Assembly (NCBI RefSeq): GCF_022414575.1
Contig: NZ_JADWYQ010000018.1
Coordinates: 1 to 64,000, forward strand
Origin: Streptomyces sp. MUM 178J
GTDB lineage: Bacteria > Actinomycetota > Actinomycetes > Streptomycetales > Streptomycetaceae
DNA: 64,000 nt
Direction: 5' to 3'
Shown here: piece by piece, positions 36,209 through 44,353 of the stretch
Position numbering within the stretch: position 1 is the first letter of the stretch
Layout: each line of letters starts with the position of its first letter
Made by a program: the position numbers and the translations under genes
The notes under the pieces: generated by a model
The model's input: only the letters and a program-made list of their open reading frames with translations
Told to the model about the DNA's origin: nothing
Database searches by the model: none

Positions 36209-36590
36209 CTTGCACAGCGGGCGCCACTGGCTGTGGTGCTGCGCTTGCGTCCTGTCCCACGCCCGGGTTCGGGGAGTGGGGCTGGGGCGGTTGACTGCGC
36301 CCCGCGTCGCCACAACTCTTCCGCGCGAGCGCGGATGTTGCGGGAGCCGTTGCGGTCTGCATGATCAACGAATCCGCAGGACCGGCACGCGAACCAGGCC
36401 TGTGAGACCCGATTCGCCCTGTCCACGTGGCCGCATTCGGCGCAGGTTCGGGAGGTGTACGCCGGATCGACGTGCACCACCGGCACTCCGGCCTTGCGGG
36501 CCTTGTACGCGATGAACTGCCCCAGCTGGGCGAAGGACCAGCTGGAGCGGGTGGCCCGTTGGGGCTTGCGTAGCCGTACGTCAAGCGCCA
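36196..36590 (-). pseudogene. tnpB: TnpB C-terminal remnant (zinc ribbon and last RuvC motif)
   Basis: About 130 codons of an IS200/IS605-family TnpB. Recognisable are SWSFAQLGQFIAYKARKAGV, VVHVDPAYTSRTCAECGHVD and FACRSCGFVDHADRNGSRNI: a CxxC...CxxC zinc ribbon and the final RuvC Asp (ADRN). The N-terminal two thirds, including the first RuvC Asp and the middle Glu, are gone, so it cannot cut DNA. Homology begins at about 36590. Sequence beyond belongs to another gene. The guide (omega) RNA of TnpB normally overlaps this 3' end and could in principle persist. Confidence 0.85.
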
Positions 36591-36597
36591 CACCTGG

Positions 36598-36750
36598 GTG
36601 CTGAAGTCAAGCTCCTTCATCGGCTTCGTCTGCGTGATGATCAGCCAGTTCGACACCGCGCGGAACAGCGCGTGGATCTGGGTGTTCGCGCCCTCTCTGC
36701 TGCTGGCCTTCATCAGTTTCGCCATATCCATGCGCCTTGAGGCGTTTGCC
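36598..36750 (+). pseudogene. Possible truncated two-helix membrane protein next to the IS remnant
   Basis: The plus strand reads VLKSSSFIGFVCVMISQFDT then ARNSAWIWVFAPSLLLAFIS and FAISMRLEAF: two membrane helices with gene-like composition. Upstream sequence (YVKRHTW) is in frame but runs into a stop inside the tnpB remnant, so the natural start was probably lost; no stop follows at the expected end. The minus strand also reads open (MAKLMKASSREGANTQIHAL), so the coding strand is not certain. Confidence 0.35.
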
Positions 36751-36756
36751 CCCGGC

Positions 36757-37473
36757 CTACGCGCGACCGGCCGCCCCTCCGGCGTGGGCGAGGGCGCTGG
36801 GGGTGCGGCAGCCGACGATCGCCGGGGCCTCCTGGACGAGCGTGTCGTCGGTGAGCGCCTCCACCATGAACAGCGCGAAGTCCACACGGCGCGTCAGATT
36901 GCTGGCCAGCACCGGGTCGCCCACATGCCGGCTCCACACGGGCAGGCCCTGGCTCTCGCCCTCCTCCAGGTCGCTGCCGCGCACCACGGTCCACCGGGTG
37001 TCGCTGGCGAACACCCTGCGGCACGCCTCCACCTGGTCGTCGATCTCGACGGCGCGGACGAGCTTGGCCAGAAAGGCGACGACCCGGACGGCCGTCCTGA
37101 ACATCCACGAGTACCGGTCCTTGCCGTCGCGCGTGATGTGCCAGCCGCAGGAGAAGACCAGGCGCGCGCCCGGCCGTGCGTGGTCGAGCACCGCCTGAGC
37201 CGTGCCCGACGAGTACTGCTGCACACCCCACGGCGCCAGCACCGTCAGCACCCCGTCGCACCCCGCGACCGCCCGCCGGATCACCTCCGGGTCGTTCGTG
37301 GGGCCGGGCACGATGGTCATCCGGTCCGCGAACGCGGCCAGCTTTGGCACGCTGCGCTCCCGGCACACGCCGACCACCTCGTAGCCGCGGTCCAGTGCGT
37401 GCCGGACCATGTACTGCCCGAGCTTGCCCGAAGCTCCGACGATGCAGACCTTCTTCATCCGATCCGTGCCCAT
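36757..37473 (-). CDS. NAD(P)-binding (NmrA/SDR-atypical) protein
   Basis: 238 residues. Rossmann start VCIVGASGKLGQYMVRHALD with GASGxLG, then PGPTNDPEVIRRAVAGCDGV, VLTVLAPWGVQ and CGWHITRDGKDRYSW. The Tyr/Lys catalytic pair of classical SDRs is not seen in its usual YxxxK place, so it may be a redox sensor or a reductase of the atypical NAD(P)H-binding family. AAAGGG lies 7 bases before the ATG. Divergent from a TetR gene with two operator copies between them, hence probably repressed by it. Confidence 0.85.
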   Translation of the reverse strand: MGTDRMKKVCIVGASGKLGQYMVRHALDRGYEVVGVCRERSVPKLAAFADRMTIVPGPTNDPEVIRRAVAGCDGVLTVLAPWGVQQYSSGTAQAVLDHARPGARLVFSCGWHITRDGKDRYSWMFRTAVRVVAFLAKLVRAVEIDDQVEACRRVFASDTRWTVVRGSDLEEGESQGLPVWSRHVGDPVLASNLTRRVDFALFMVEALTDDTLVQEAPAIVGCRTPSALAHAGGAAGRA

Positions 37474-37500
37474 GGCGCAGCCCTTTCGCCGCAGTGTCTA

Positions 37501-37538
37501 CCTTATGCTGTAAGGCACGGTAACCTTATGCCGTAAGG
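37501..37538. promoter_or_regulatory. Two direct palindromic operator copies between NAD(P)-binding gene and TetR
   Basis: CCTTATGCTGTAAGG (37501-37515) and CCTTATGCCGTAAGG (37524-37538), each palindromic as CCTTA-N5-TAAGG, with a 23-base period (about two helical turns). They fill the 96-base divergent gap and resemble the operators at 12006-12057 (CTTAC..GTAAG). Confidence 0.75.
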
Positions 37539-37569
37539 CAGGCAAGGGGACCGGGAGAAGGAGGGGCGG

Positions 37570-38307
37570 ATGCGCAAGGGAGGCAAGGGCCGTCGCGGGG
37601 CGTCGGCGCGCACCCCGCTCAGCCGCGAGCGCGTGATCCGCACGGCGGTGACGGTGGCGGACGAGAAAGGGTCGGCCGCACTCACCATGCGGGCCATCGC
37701 CGAACCGCTGGGCGTCGAGGCGATGTCGCTCTACCACCACGTCGCGGGACGGGAGGACATCCTCGACGGCATGGTGGACGCGGTGTTCGACGAGATCGAG
37801 CTGCCGCCGGGCGACACGGACTGGAAGAGCGCCATGCGCCGCCGCGCGGCCTCCACCCGCGCCGTGCTGCGACGCCATCCGTGGGCCATCGGCCTGATGG
37901 ACTCCCGCAGCCGACCCGGCCCCGCGACCCTGCGCCACCATGACGCCGTCATCGGCGTGCTGCGCGCCGGAGGGTTCTCCGTCCCGATGGCCGCGCACGC
38001 CTTCTCACTGATCGACAGCTACCTGTACGGCTTCGTGCTCCAGGAGCTGAGCCTGCCGTTCAGCAACTCGGCGGAGCTGGACGAGGTCGCGGGCGCCATC
38101 CTTCGGGAGATGCCCGCCGACGCCTACCCCCACCTCGCGGAGATCGCCGTCGAGCACGTCCTCAAACCCGGCTACGACTACGCGGACGAGTTCACCTTTG
38201 GCCTCACGCTGATCCTCGACGCCCTGCGTCCGGACGAGGACGCGGACGAGGGCGAGGACGCGGACGAGGGCGCGGACGCGGGCGCGGGCGCGGGCGCGGG
38301 CGTCTAG
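37570..38307 (+). CDS. TetR-family regulator with low-complexity acidic tail
   Basis: 245 residues. [23 protein letters not shown] then [20 protein letters not shown] and [18 protein letters not shown], similar to the first TetR (SLYNHVGGKADLIDG). The tetracycline-repressor-like C-terminal domain follows (~75-215). The C-terminus ends in repeats [20 protein letters not shown], encoded by a 6-base slippage tract. It probably binds 37501-37538 and controls itself and the divergent NAD(P)-binding gene. Confidence 0.9.
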   Translation: MRKGGKGRRGASARTPLSRERVIRTAVTVADEKGSAALTMRAIAEPLGVEAMSLYHHVAGREDILDGMVDAVFDEIELPPGDTDWKSAMRRRAASTRAVLRRHPWAIGLMDSRSRPGPATLRHHDAVIGVLRAGGFSVPMAAHAFSLIDSYLYGFVLQELSLPFSNSAELDEVAGAILREMPADAYPHLAEIAVEHVLKPGYDYADEFTFGLTLILDALRPDEDADEGEDADEGADAGAGAGAGV

Positions 38308-38405
38308 CGCGACCTTCCGTCCGGGACCGGCCGCGCACCCACTGAGGTGACCATGAAGCAGGCGAACTGCCCGCCCGCGTACCGCCGCAGCGGCTTCAGC
38401 GGCGC

Positions 38406-40127
38406 TCAGGCGGGGCGGGCGAGTTTCTGCACCCACACGGTTCCGTCCGGTCCCTTCGCCGTTCCGACGCCCGTGTGGCGGAACTGGCAGCCCAGCATGT
38501 TGTCCTGGTGGATCGAGCCGTCCATCCAGTCCTCCATGACGACCGCCGGGTCCGATGTGCCCTGGTCCAGATTCTCGCCCCAGACGCTCCACTCGTACCC
38601 GGCCGCAGTGATCCGGTCGTCGGCGCGCCGCCCTTCCGGATCGGCATGGTCGAAGTAACCACGCGCCACCATGTCCTGCGCGTGCTTGCGGGCCGCCTCG
38701 CTGAGCTTTGGATCGATCCTCAGTGGTTCGCACCCGGCCTGGGCCCGACGGGTGTTGACGAGTTCCGTCAACCGCTGCTCGGAGCTTGCGGGGGGCGGCG
38801 TGGGCGTCCGTTTGCTGGGCGTGGGCGTGGGTGACGGCGTGGGTGTGGGAGTGGGCGTGGGCGTGGCGGCAGGGGTGGGGGTGGGGGTGGGGGTCGATGA
38901 GACGGTCGCCGACGCGGCCGGCGGCACGGCCACCGGCTCCGGCGGCGGCTCCGAGCCGGGCCGGATCAGCACGAGCAACAGCGCGCCGGCCACGACGCCG
39001 GCGCCCACCGCGCCGGCCGTCGGCAACACCCCGCGCACACTGCCAGCACCACTCGCACCGCCGGAACCACCCGCGCCACCGGAACCACCCGCGCCACCGG
39101 AACTACCTGCGCCACCCGCACCGCCCGACGTCGCGGAGCCGCTCGCGCCGGTGGCAGGCTCTACGGGTCCGGGCGAGCCTCCTCCGACGGCGTCGACCGA
39201 ACCCGTCGCCTCGTGCCCTCGGCCGACCGCATCCACCGATCCGCTCGCGTCGACCGCCGGACCACCGGGTTCATGGGCCCCGAAGGCATCGGCCCGGTCA
39301 AGGGCGCCCGTCGGATCGGCCGCTCCCTGCGGGGCGACCCCGGTCGGCGGGACGAACGGGTAGCCGTCCAGCGGGACGACCACCGCCGTGCCGGCCAGCA
39401 GCCCCTGCGCGGGCATCAGATCCGTCCAGTGCCCGGAACATACCCGGCACTCCCGGGCATGCCGGGCTATCCGCTTGCGCCAGACCGACGACGGCGCGCC
39501 GTCCCATCCCGCCGTGATCTCCGCCAGCTCACGGCACCGTGACACGGCGGCGAGTGCCCGCACCACGACACGGCCGATCTCGAGCTGCTCCTTCATGCGC
39601 TGCACGCGTACGGCCGCGTGCTGGGGCGTGACGCCCAGCGCCTCGGCCAGTTCGGCCCGGCTCAGCCGGCCTGCCGCCTCCTGCCACCACAGGGCCAGGA
39701 CGTCGCGGTCCTTCTCTTCGAGCCAGCGGGTCGCCTCGGCGACCTCGCGGCGCTGGCCGGACAGCCCCAGCCGGAGGATGGTCAGGTCGACGAAGTCACC
39801 GGCCGGGTCCGCGGTCTCCGGAACCCGCTCAAGGGGGGCCGCCGCAACGCGCTGCCGGCTGTGCCAGCGGTGACGTATCTGGTTCACGGCTATGGCGACC
39901 AGCCAGGAACGGAACCGGGAGGGTTCCCGCAGCCCGCCGATTCCGTCGAGCACGCGGAACATCGTCTCCTGCACCACGTCGTCCACGTCCGCGTGGCCGT
40001 TCAGAGCGCGTCCGACGATGTCGTAGACCAGCGGCATACAGCCCGTGACCAACTGCTCCCGCGCACGCGGGTCCCCGTCACGCGCCGCGGTGACCACGTC
40101 CGTCAGATGCGGATCGTCCCTGTGCAT
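38406..40127 (-). CDS. One-chain sigma factor, zinc anti-sigma-like motif, TM helix and external CAP domain
   Basis: 573 residues from the ATG with GAGG upstream. Residues ~8-90 are sigma region 2 (DVDDVVQETMFRVLDGIGGL, FRSWLVAIAVNQIRHRW) and ~115-185 region 4 (SRAELAEALGVTPQHAAVRV). Then comes RHARECRVC (H223, C227, C230), the HxxxCxxC of zinc anti-sigma factors, a Gly/Ala/Ser linker, one membrane helix (~367-389), a PTPTP stalk (~412-446) and a CAP/SCP domain (450-573: AQDMVARGYFDHADPEGR, WGENLDQGT, H540). Sigma part inside, CAP part outside. ECF sigma factors with C-terminal zinc/TM extensions exist in actinomycetes; release or conformational change on CAP binding is inference. Divergent from a secreted CAP gene. 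Confidence 0.9.
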   Translation of the reverse strand: MHRDDPHLTDVVTAARDGDPRAREQLVTGCMPLVYDIVGRALNGHADVDDVVQETMFRVLDGIGGLREPSRFRSWLVAIAVNQIRHRWHSRQRVAAAPLERVPETADPAGDFVDLTILRLGLSGQRREVAEATRWLEEKDRDVLALWWQEAAGRLSRAELAEALGVTPQHAAVRVQRMKEQLEIGRVVVRALAAVSRCRELAEITAGWDGAPSSVWRKRIARHARECRVCSGHWTDLMPAQGLLAGTAVVVPLDGYPFVPPTGVAPQGAADPTGALDRADAFGAHEPGGPAVDASGSVDAVGRGHEATGSVDAVGGGSPGPVEPATGASGSATSGGAGGAGSSGGAGGSGGAGGSGGASGAGSVRGVLPTAGAVGAGVVAGALLLVLIRPGSEPPPEPVAVPPAASATVSSTPTPTPTPAATPTPTPTPTPSPTPTPSKRTPTPPPASSEQRLTELVNTRRAQAGCEPLRIDPKLSEAARKHAQDMVARGYFDHADPEGRRADDRITAAGYEWSVWGENLDQGTSDPAVVMEDWMDGSIHQDNMLGCQFRHTGVGTAKGPDGTVWVQKLARPA

Positions 40128-40340
40128 ATGTGCCTCGTACCTGCCTTGCCTCCCCGACCAGAGGCCAGGACGGTACCGCACACAAGTACGACGTGTACTT
40201 GCCCCCGGGCACTCCGGGCAGCGGCAAAGCCGTGAACCTTCCAGGCTGCGGATCATCGGAAAAAATGTTATGAGCACTCCGCGATCCGCTCTCCCATACG
40301 CCGGAACGCCCGGCGAAGCACCGAGGAGAGCGGAGCCAGC

Positions 40341-41339
40341 ATGCAGTACCCCGACCCCTACGCCGCCGACGACGGGGGAGACACCCGGCCCATGCCTCCG
40401 ACGGCCGGCGGCGGCATGCCAGGGCAGCAGGCCGCTTCGCCCCGGCCGGGCGGACGAAGGCGGCGCGCCGCCGGCACAGGGCGTCGCCGACGGCCCCGCG
40501 GGCGCCCGGGGAACGGGGGCGGGCGTCCGACCGCGGGAAGGCTCGTGCTTGTGGGCCTGGTCGCGTGCAGCCTCACCGTGGGCGTGGGGTACGCCCTGAG
40601 CGGTTCCGGGGACGACGCCCGGACCCGCTCCGGGGCCACCACCGTGAGCGAGGCCCCCCAGTACGGGAAGGGGGACACGGTCCCCGCCCCCGAGGCATCC
40701 GAGACCGCCGGCCCCACCGCGTCGGCTTCCCCGTCCACGTCGGCGTCCGCCTCGCCCTCGGCATCGGCCTCGGGGACGCCTGCCGGGACCGGTGCGCCGT
40801 CCGCATCCCGCACCGCTTCCGACGAGAAGACCGCCGCCCACACGAAAGGCACGACGTCGCGGCAGAGCGAGCAGCGGACCACGGCCCCGCGGCCCTCCCG
40901 CACTGCCAGTGCGCCCCGCCCCAGCTCCCCTGACACCGGCACCAGCGGCGGCGACGCGTCACTCGCCCGGCAGGTGGCCGATCTCGCGAACCAGGAGCGC
41001 GCCAAGGCGGGTTGCGCGCCGCTGCGCGTCGACAGCCGCCTCCAGGCCGCCGCCCAGGCCCACGCCGACGACATGGCCGCGCGCAACTACTACGAGCACA
41101 CGAGCCCGGAGGGCAAGAGCGCCGGCGACCGCATGGAAGCGGCGGGCTACGACTGGCGCACCTGGGGCGAGAACATCCACAAGAGCCCGAAGGACGCTCA
41201 GACCGCGATGCGCGACTGGATGGACAGTCCCGGGCATCGCGAGAACATACTCAACTGCGAGTTCAAGGACCTCGGCGTCGGCGTGAACCTCAGCTCCAAC
41301 GGCCCCTGGTGGGTGCAGAACTTCGGAGCGGGGAGCTGA
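40341..41339 (+). CDS. Membrane-anchored CAP-domain (SCP-like) extracellular protein
   Basis: 332 residues. A basic cytoplasmic N-terminus (PGGRRRRAAGTGRRRRPRGR) precedes one helix at ~66-85 (RLVLVGLVACSLTVGVGYAL), a Ser/Thr/Ala/Pro-rich stalk (~90-205) and a C-terminal CAP domain (~208-332): LARQVADLANQERAKAGCAP, LQAAAQAHADDMAARNYYEH, TWGENIHKSPKD and GHRENILNCEFKDLGVGV. CAP domains are extracellular and bind sterols, lipids or metals, or act in wall processes. Its domain is close in pattern to the CAP domain of the divergent sigma fusion, so duplication is likely and a shared signal plausible. The 213-base gap carries both promoters. Confidence 0.88.
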   Translation: MQYPDPYAADDGGDTRPMPPTAGGGMPGQQAASPRPGGRRRRAAGTGRRRRPRGRPGNGGGRPTAGRLVLVGLVACSLTVGVGYALSGSGDDARTRSGATTVSEAPQYGKGDTVPAPEASETAGPTASASPSTSASASPSASASGTPAGTGAPSASRTASDEKTAAHTKGTTSRQSEQRTTAPRPSRTASAPRPSSPDTGTSGGDASLARQVADLANQERAKAGCAPLRVDSRLQAAAQAHADDMAARNYYEHTSPEGKSAGDRMEAAGYDWRTWGENIHKSPKDAQTAMRDWMDSPGHRENILNCEFKDLGVGVNLSSNGPWWVQNFGAGS

Positions 41340-41373
41340 CCGCGTCCCCACGCCCCGCACCCCACGCCCCCTC

Positions 41374-41560
41374 GTCACCGCTCCGCCCGCAGCGCGCTCT
41401 GATGAACGGCGCCCACGCGCGGGCGGAGACGGTGACGGCGGGGCCGTGGGGGACCCTGGCGACCGCACGTCGGCTGACGGAGGTCCTGCAACAGCCGGCC
41501 GTCGCGGACGGGGATCGATGAAGCCGCTCCCGACAAGACGGTCCGGTGCGAAGCGCCCGG
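41374..41560. pseudogene. Deleted copy of the DUF397/XRE/small protein/ATPase locus
   Basis: This gene-free stretch is a mosaic of the locus at 44069-45927. Bases 41374-41455 match 44068-44147 (C-terminal end of the DUF397 gene); 41455-41530 match 45481-45554 (end of the small gene through the start codon of the ATPase gene); 41529-41560 match 45878-45908 (end of the ATPase gene). The joints have CCTGG and CCG in common. The XRE gene and most of the others are deleted. Order and strand are conserved, so this is one ancestral duplicate with two internal deletions. No protein is expected. The rest of 41340-41665 shows nothing. Confidence 0.8.
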
Positions 41561-41665
41561 ACGGTCGCCGTCCCGGCGGACGGCTCCGCTCAGCGCAGGG
41601 TGTCGGACATCCCCGACACGGCACGCGCGGCGTCGTGCCAGCCGAACATCGCGCTGGACATCGCG

Positions 41666-42130
41666 CTAGCCGTACATACGGCGCATCGCGAAGTCGACCA
41701 TCTGCTCCACGGCCTTCGCGTCGAAGACCATCCGGTGCTCGCCCTCCATGTCGAGGACGAAGCCGTACCCGGTCGGCAGCAGGTCGATCACCTCGGCCCC
41801 GGTGATCACGAAGTACTTGGACTCCTTGCCCGCGTACCGCCGCAGCTGCTTCAGCGACGTGAACATCGGGATCACCGGCTGCTGGGTGTTGTGCAGCGCC
41901 AGAAAGCCCGGGTTGTCGCCCCTCGGGCAGTACACCTTCGAGGTCGCGAAGATCTGCTGGAAGTCCTCCGCGGACAGCGACCCGGTCGTGAACGCCCGGA
42001 CGGCGTCGGCGAGCGACGGCGGCGACGGCTCCGGGTACAGCGGCGGCTGCTGCGCGTACCCGCCCTGCATGGGCTGCTGGGGCTGGCCGTACTGCTGCTG
42101 GGCGCCCAGGTTCTGGTCGTAGCCGTACAT
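41666..42130 (-). CDS. SseB-family protein with Gln/Pro-rich N-terminus
   Basis: 154 residues. Residues 1-37 are low complexity (YGQPQQPMQGGYAQQPP). From ~38 is the SseB N-terminal fold: LADAVRAFTTGSLSAEDFQQ, IFATSKVYCPRGDNPGFLAL, PVIPMFTSLKQLRRYAGKES, TGAEVIDLLPTGYGFVLDME. Stand-alone SseB-fold proteins are common in actinomycetes and are often linked with type VII secretion; the role is unknown. No signal peptide. Confidence 0.85.
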   Translation of the reverse strand: MYGYDQNLGAQQQYGQPQQPMQGGYAQQPPLYPEPSPPSLADAVRAFTTGSLSAEDFQQIFATSKVYCPRGDNPGFLALHNTQQPVIPMFTSLKQLRRYAGKESKYFVITGAEVIDLLPTGYGFVLDMEGEHRMVFDAKAVEQMVDFAMRRMYG

Positions 42131-42382
42131 GTACGCAAGCGTACTGACTCCGCTGCACCGCCATGACCGGCGTACGGCGAGAACGGGTCGCCGTCACTGA
42201 GCCCCGTGCACAACCGGCCGCCCCTTTTCGCGCCCGTCTGGCGAACGGCAGCCAATCGGCGAATACCCCTCTGAAGTATGCCGATCCCCCCCTATTCTGA
42301 CTACTCTCTGCGATCGCCGGTGACGGTACGCAGTGACGCACGGTCAGCGACCCTCAGTTCGACAGTTCTGGAGGACAGCAGC

Positions 42383-44059
42383 ATGACCTCACGCCGCAGA
42401 TTCCTCGGCATGGCCGGAGCAGCCGCCACCACGGCGACCCTGTTGGAGATCATGACCGGAGCCGTACGGGCCGACGCCGCGCCCGCTGCCGACGGCCTGT
42501 TCCGCCCGGCCGGGAAAAAGGCGAACGGCAAGACGGTGGCGATCCTCGGCGCGGGCCCAGCCGGGCTGACCGCCGCGATGCGATTCCTGGAAGCGGGCTA
42601 CGGCGTCACCGTCCTGGAGGCGACGGGCCGCGTCGGCGGGCGCACCCTCACCGCGCGCCCCGGAGACACGATCACCGAGGTCTGGGACGACGGCTCGGTC
42701 CACACCCAGACCTGCGCGTTCAGCGAGGGCCTCTATCTCAACCTCGGAGCCGGGCGCATCCCGTACCACCACCAGCGGCTGATCAAGCTCTGCAGGAAGC
42801 TCAAGGTCCCCCTGGAGCCGTACATCCACACCACCACGGCCAATCTGTACCAGTCCAAGAAGGCATGGCACGGCGACCCCAAGCACAACCGCCGGATCGC
42901 CAACGACACCCGCGGCCATATCGCCCAGTACCTCGCTCGGGTCGTGGGCAAGGCCTCCCAGTCCGACGACGGGCTGACCCCGCAGCAGCGCGAGCGCTTC
43001 ATCAAGCTGCTCATCGAGTTCGGCGCACTCGACAAGGCCGACAGGAGCTACTCCGGCTCCACCCGGTCCGGCCTCGCCAAGCCGATCAGCGTGACGCAGA
43101 TGGAGGAACCGGCCGACCCCCTGGCGCTCAGCGATCTGCTCGCCGCCGAATTCTGGGACCACGGCTTCTACCAGGACTGCAACTGGCACTGGCATACGAC
43201 CTCGTTCCAGCCGGTCGGCGGCATGGACACCACCTGGCGCATGCTGGCCGCCGCGCTTCCCCAGGGCACGATCACCTACGACGCACCGGTCCACGGCATC
43301 GAACTGGCCGAGGACGGCGTCCGCGTGACATGGTCGGAGGACGGGGAGGAGCGGTCCGACCGCTTCGACCACTGCCTGAGCAACATCCCCCTGCCGGTGC
43401 TGCGGAACGGCGTCGCCCTCTCCGGCTTCTCCGCCGACTTCCTCACAGCCGTCCAGAAGGCCCCCTTCGCCCCCGCGTGCAAGGTCGGCTGGCAGGCCAA
43501 CCGGCGCTTCTGGGAGTCGGACAAGTACGAGATCTACGGCGGCATCAGCCGCATCGACCACGAGATCGAGCAGATCTGGTACCCGTCCAACGACTACTTC
43601 TCCCCCGACGACAAGGGCACGCTCACCGGCGCGTACTGCTCCTACGGCCGCGCGACCACAATGGGCGACCGCCCCCACGAAGAGCGACTGCGCGTCGCAC
43701 GCGAGGGAGCGACGAAGCTGCATGCGGAGTTCGCCAGCAACGCGGTCGTGCCCGACGACCTGGGCATGTCGATCGCCTGGCACAAGATGCCGTATATGCG
43801 GGCCGCCTGGGCAGACTGGCAGCCCGGCAAGCCGGAGCACAAAGGCTGGTACTCCACCCTGATCTACCCGCAGGGCGGGAACAACCGCTTCCTCGTCATC
43901 GGCGACCAGGTCTCCGCCCTGCCGGGCTGGCAGGAGGGCGCGGTGATGTCCGCGGAGTGGGCCTACGAGTGGATCGCCTCGGCCAAGCCGTTGGCCCGCC
44001 GCCCGGTCCAACGGGTCCCGGACGCCCGGGAACTCACCACGGGCCAGTCCGCGGACTGA
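42383..44059 (+). CDS. Tat-exported flavin amine oxidase (L-amino-acid/monoamine oxidase family)
   Basis: 558 residues from the ATG with GGAGG 8 bases upstream. Tat signal TSRRRFLGMAGAAATTATLL. FAD-binding VAILGAGPAGLTAAMRFLEA with a following Glu (LEATGRVGGRT), and the GG motif. The C-terminal FAD contact reads GDQVSALPGWQEGAVMSAEW. Amine-oxidase substrate-domain pieces (NWHWHTTSFQPVGGMDTTWR) lie between. It oxidises an amine or amino acid to an imine with H2O2 release, outside the membrane if Tat-exported. Similar actinobacterial enzymes include L-amino-acid oxidases; the substrate cannot be named. Confidence 0.9.
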   Translation: MTSRRRFLGMAGAAATTATLLEIMTGAVRADAAPAADGLFRPAGKKANGKTVAILGAGPAGLTAAMRFLEAGYGVTVLEATGRVGGRTLTARPGDTITEVWDDGSVHTQTCAFSEGLYLNLGAGRIPYHHQRLIKLCRKLKVPLEPYIHTTTANLYQSKKAWHGDPKHNRRIANDTRGHIAQYLARVVGKASQSDDGLTPQQRERFIKLLIEFGALDKADRSYSGSTRSGLAKPISVTQMEEPADPLALSDLLAAEFWDHGFYQDCNWHWHTTSFQPVGGMDTTWRMLAAALPQGTITYDAPVHGIELAEDGVRVTWSEDGEERSDRFDHCLSNIPLPVLRNGVALSGFSADFLTAVQKAPFAPACKVGWQANRRFWESDKYEIYGGISRIDHEIEQIWYPSNDYFSPDDKGTLTGAYCSYGRATTMGDRPHEERLRVAREGATKLHAEFASNAVVPDDLGMSIAWHKMPYMRAAWADWQPGKPEHKGWYSTLIYPQGGNNRFLVIGDQVSALPGWQEGAVMSAEWAYEWIASAKPLARRPVQRVPDARELTTGQSAD

Positions 44060-44068
44060 GCCCTTCTG

Positions 44069-44353
44069 TCACTGCTCCGCCCGCAGCGCCCTGATGAACG
44101 GGACCCACGCGCGGGCGGAGACGGTGACCACGGGGCCGTGGGGGACCTTGGAGTCCCGTACGGGGACGAGACCGGGGAGATGATCGGCGACCTCGACGCA
44201 GTTGCCGCCGTCCCCGTTGCTGTAGCTGCTCTTACGCCAACGGGCCGCGCCCGGGAAGCCTTCCGCCACTTCGACGCAGTTCCCGCCTGACCCGTTGCTG
44301 TGCGTGCTCTTGCGCCAGACGGCGGATCTCAAGTCAACCTGGTTGCTTGCCAT
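44069..44353 (-). CDS. DUF397 protein with a duplicated N-terminal motif
   Basis: 94 residues. The DUF397 hallmark WRKS.(H/Y)SNG.GGNCVEVA occurs twice in tandem (AVWRKSTHSNGSGGNCVEVA at ~11-30 and RWRKSSYSNGDGGNCVEVAD at ~38-57), then VPVRDSKVPHGPVVTVSARA to the end. Usual DUF397 proteins have one copy (~60-70 residues), so an internal duplication has lengthened it. DUF397 proteins accompany DUF5753-type XRE regulators and may modulate them. Its start overlaps the XRE stop by 20 bases: coupled translation. Confidence 0.9.
   Translation of the reverse strand: MASNQVDLRSAVWRKSTHSNGSGGNCVEVAEGFPGAARWRKSSYSNGDGGNCVEVADHLPGLVPVRDSKVPHGPVVTVSARAWVPFIRALRAEQ

Noticed and set aside
36196..36590. A functional TnpB nuclease
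   Set aside because: The first RuvC Asp, the Glu and the whole N-terminal half are missing.
36093..36887. A minus-strand protein MAKLMKASSREGANTQIHAL and on
   Set aside because: Possible, but the frame runs through the tnpB junction and competes with a two-helix membrane reading on +; listed only as a doubtful remnant.
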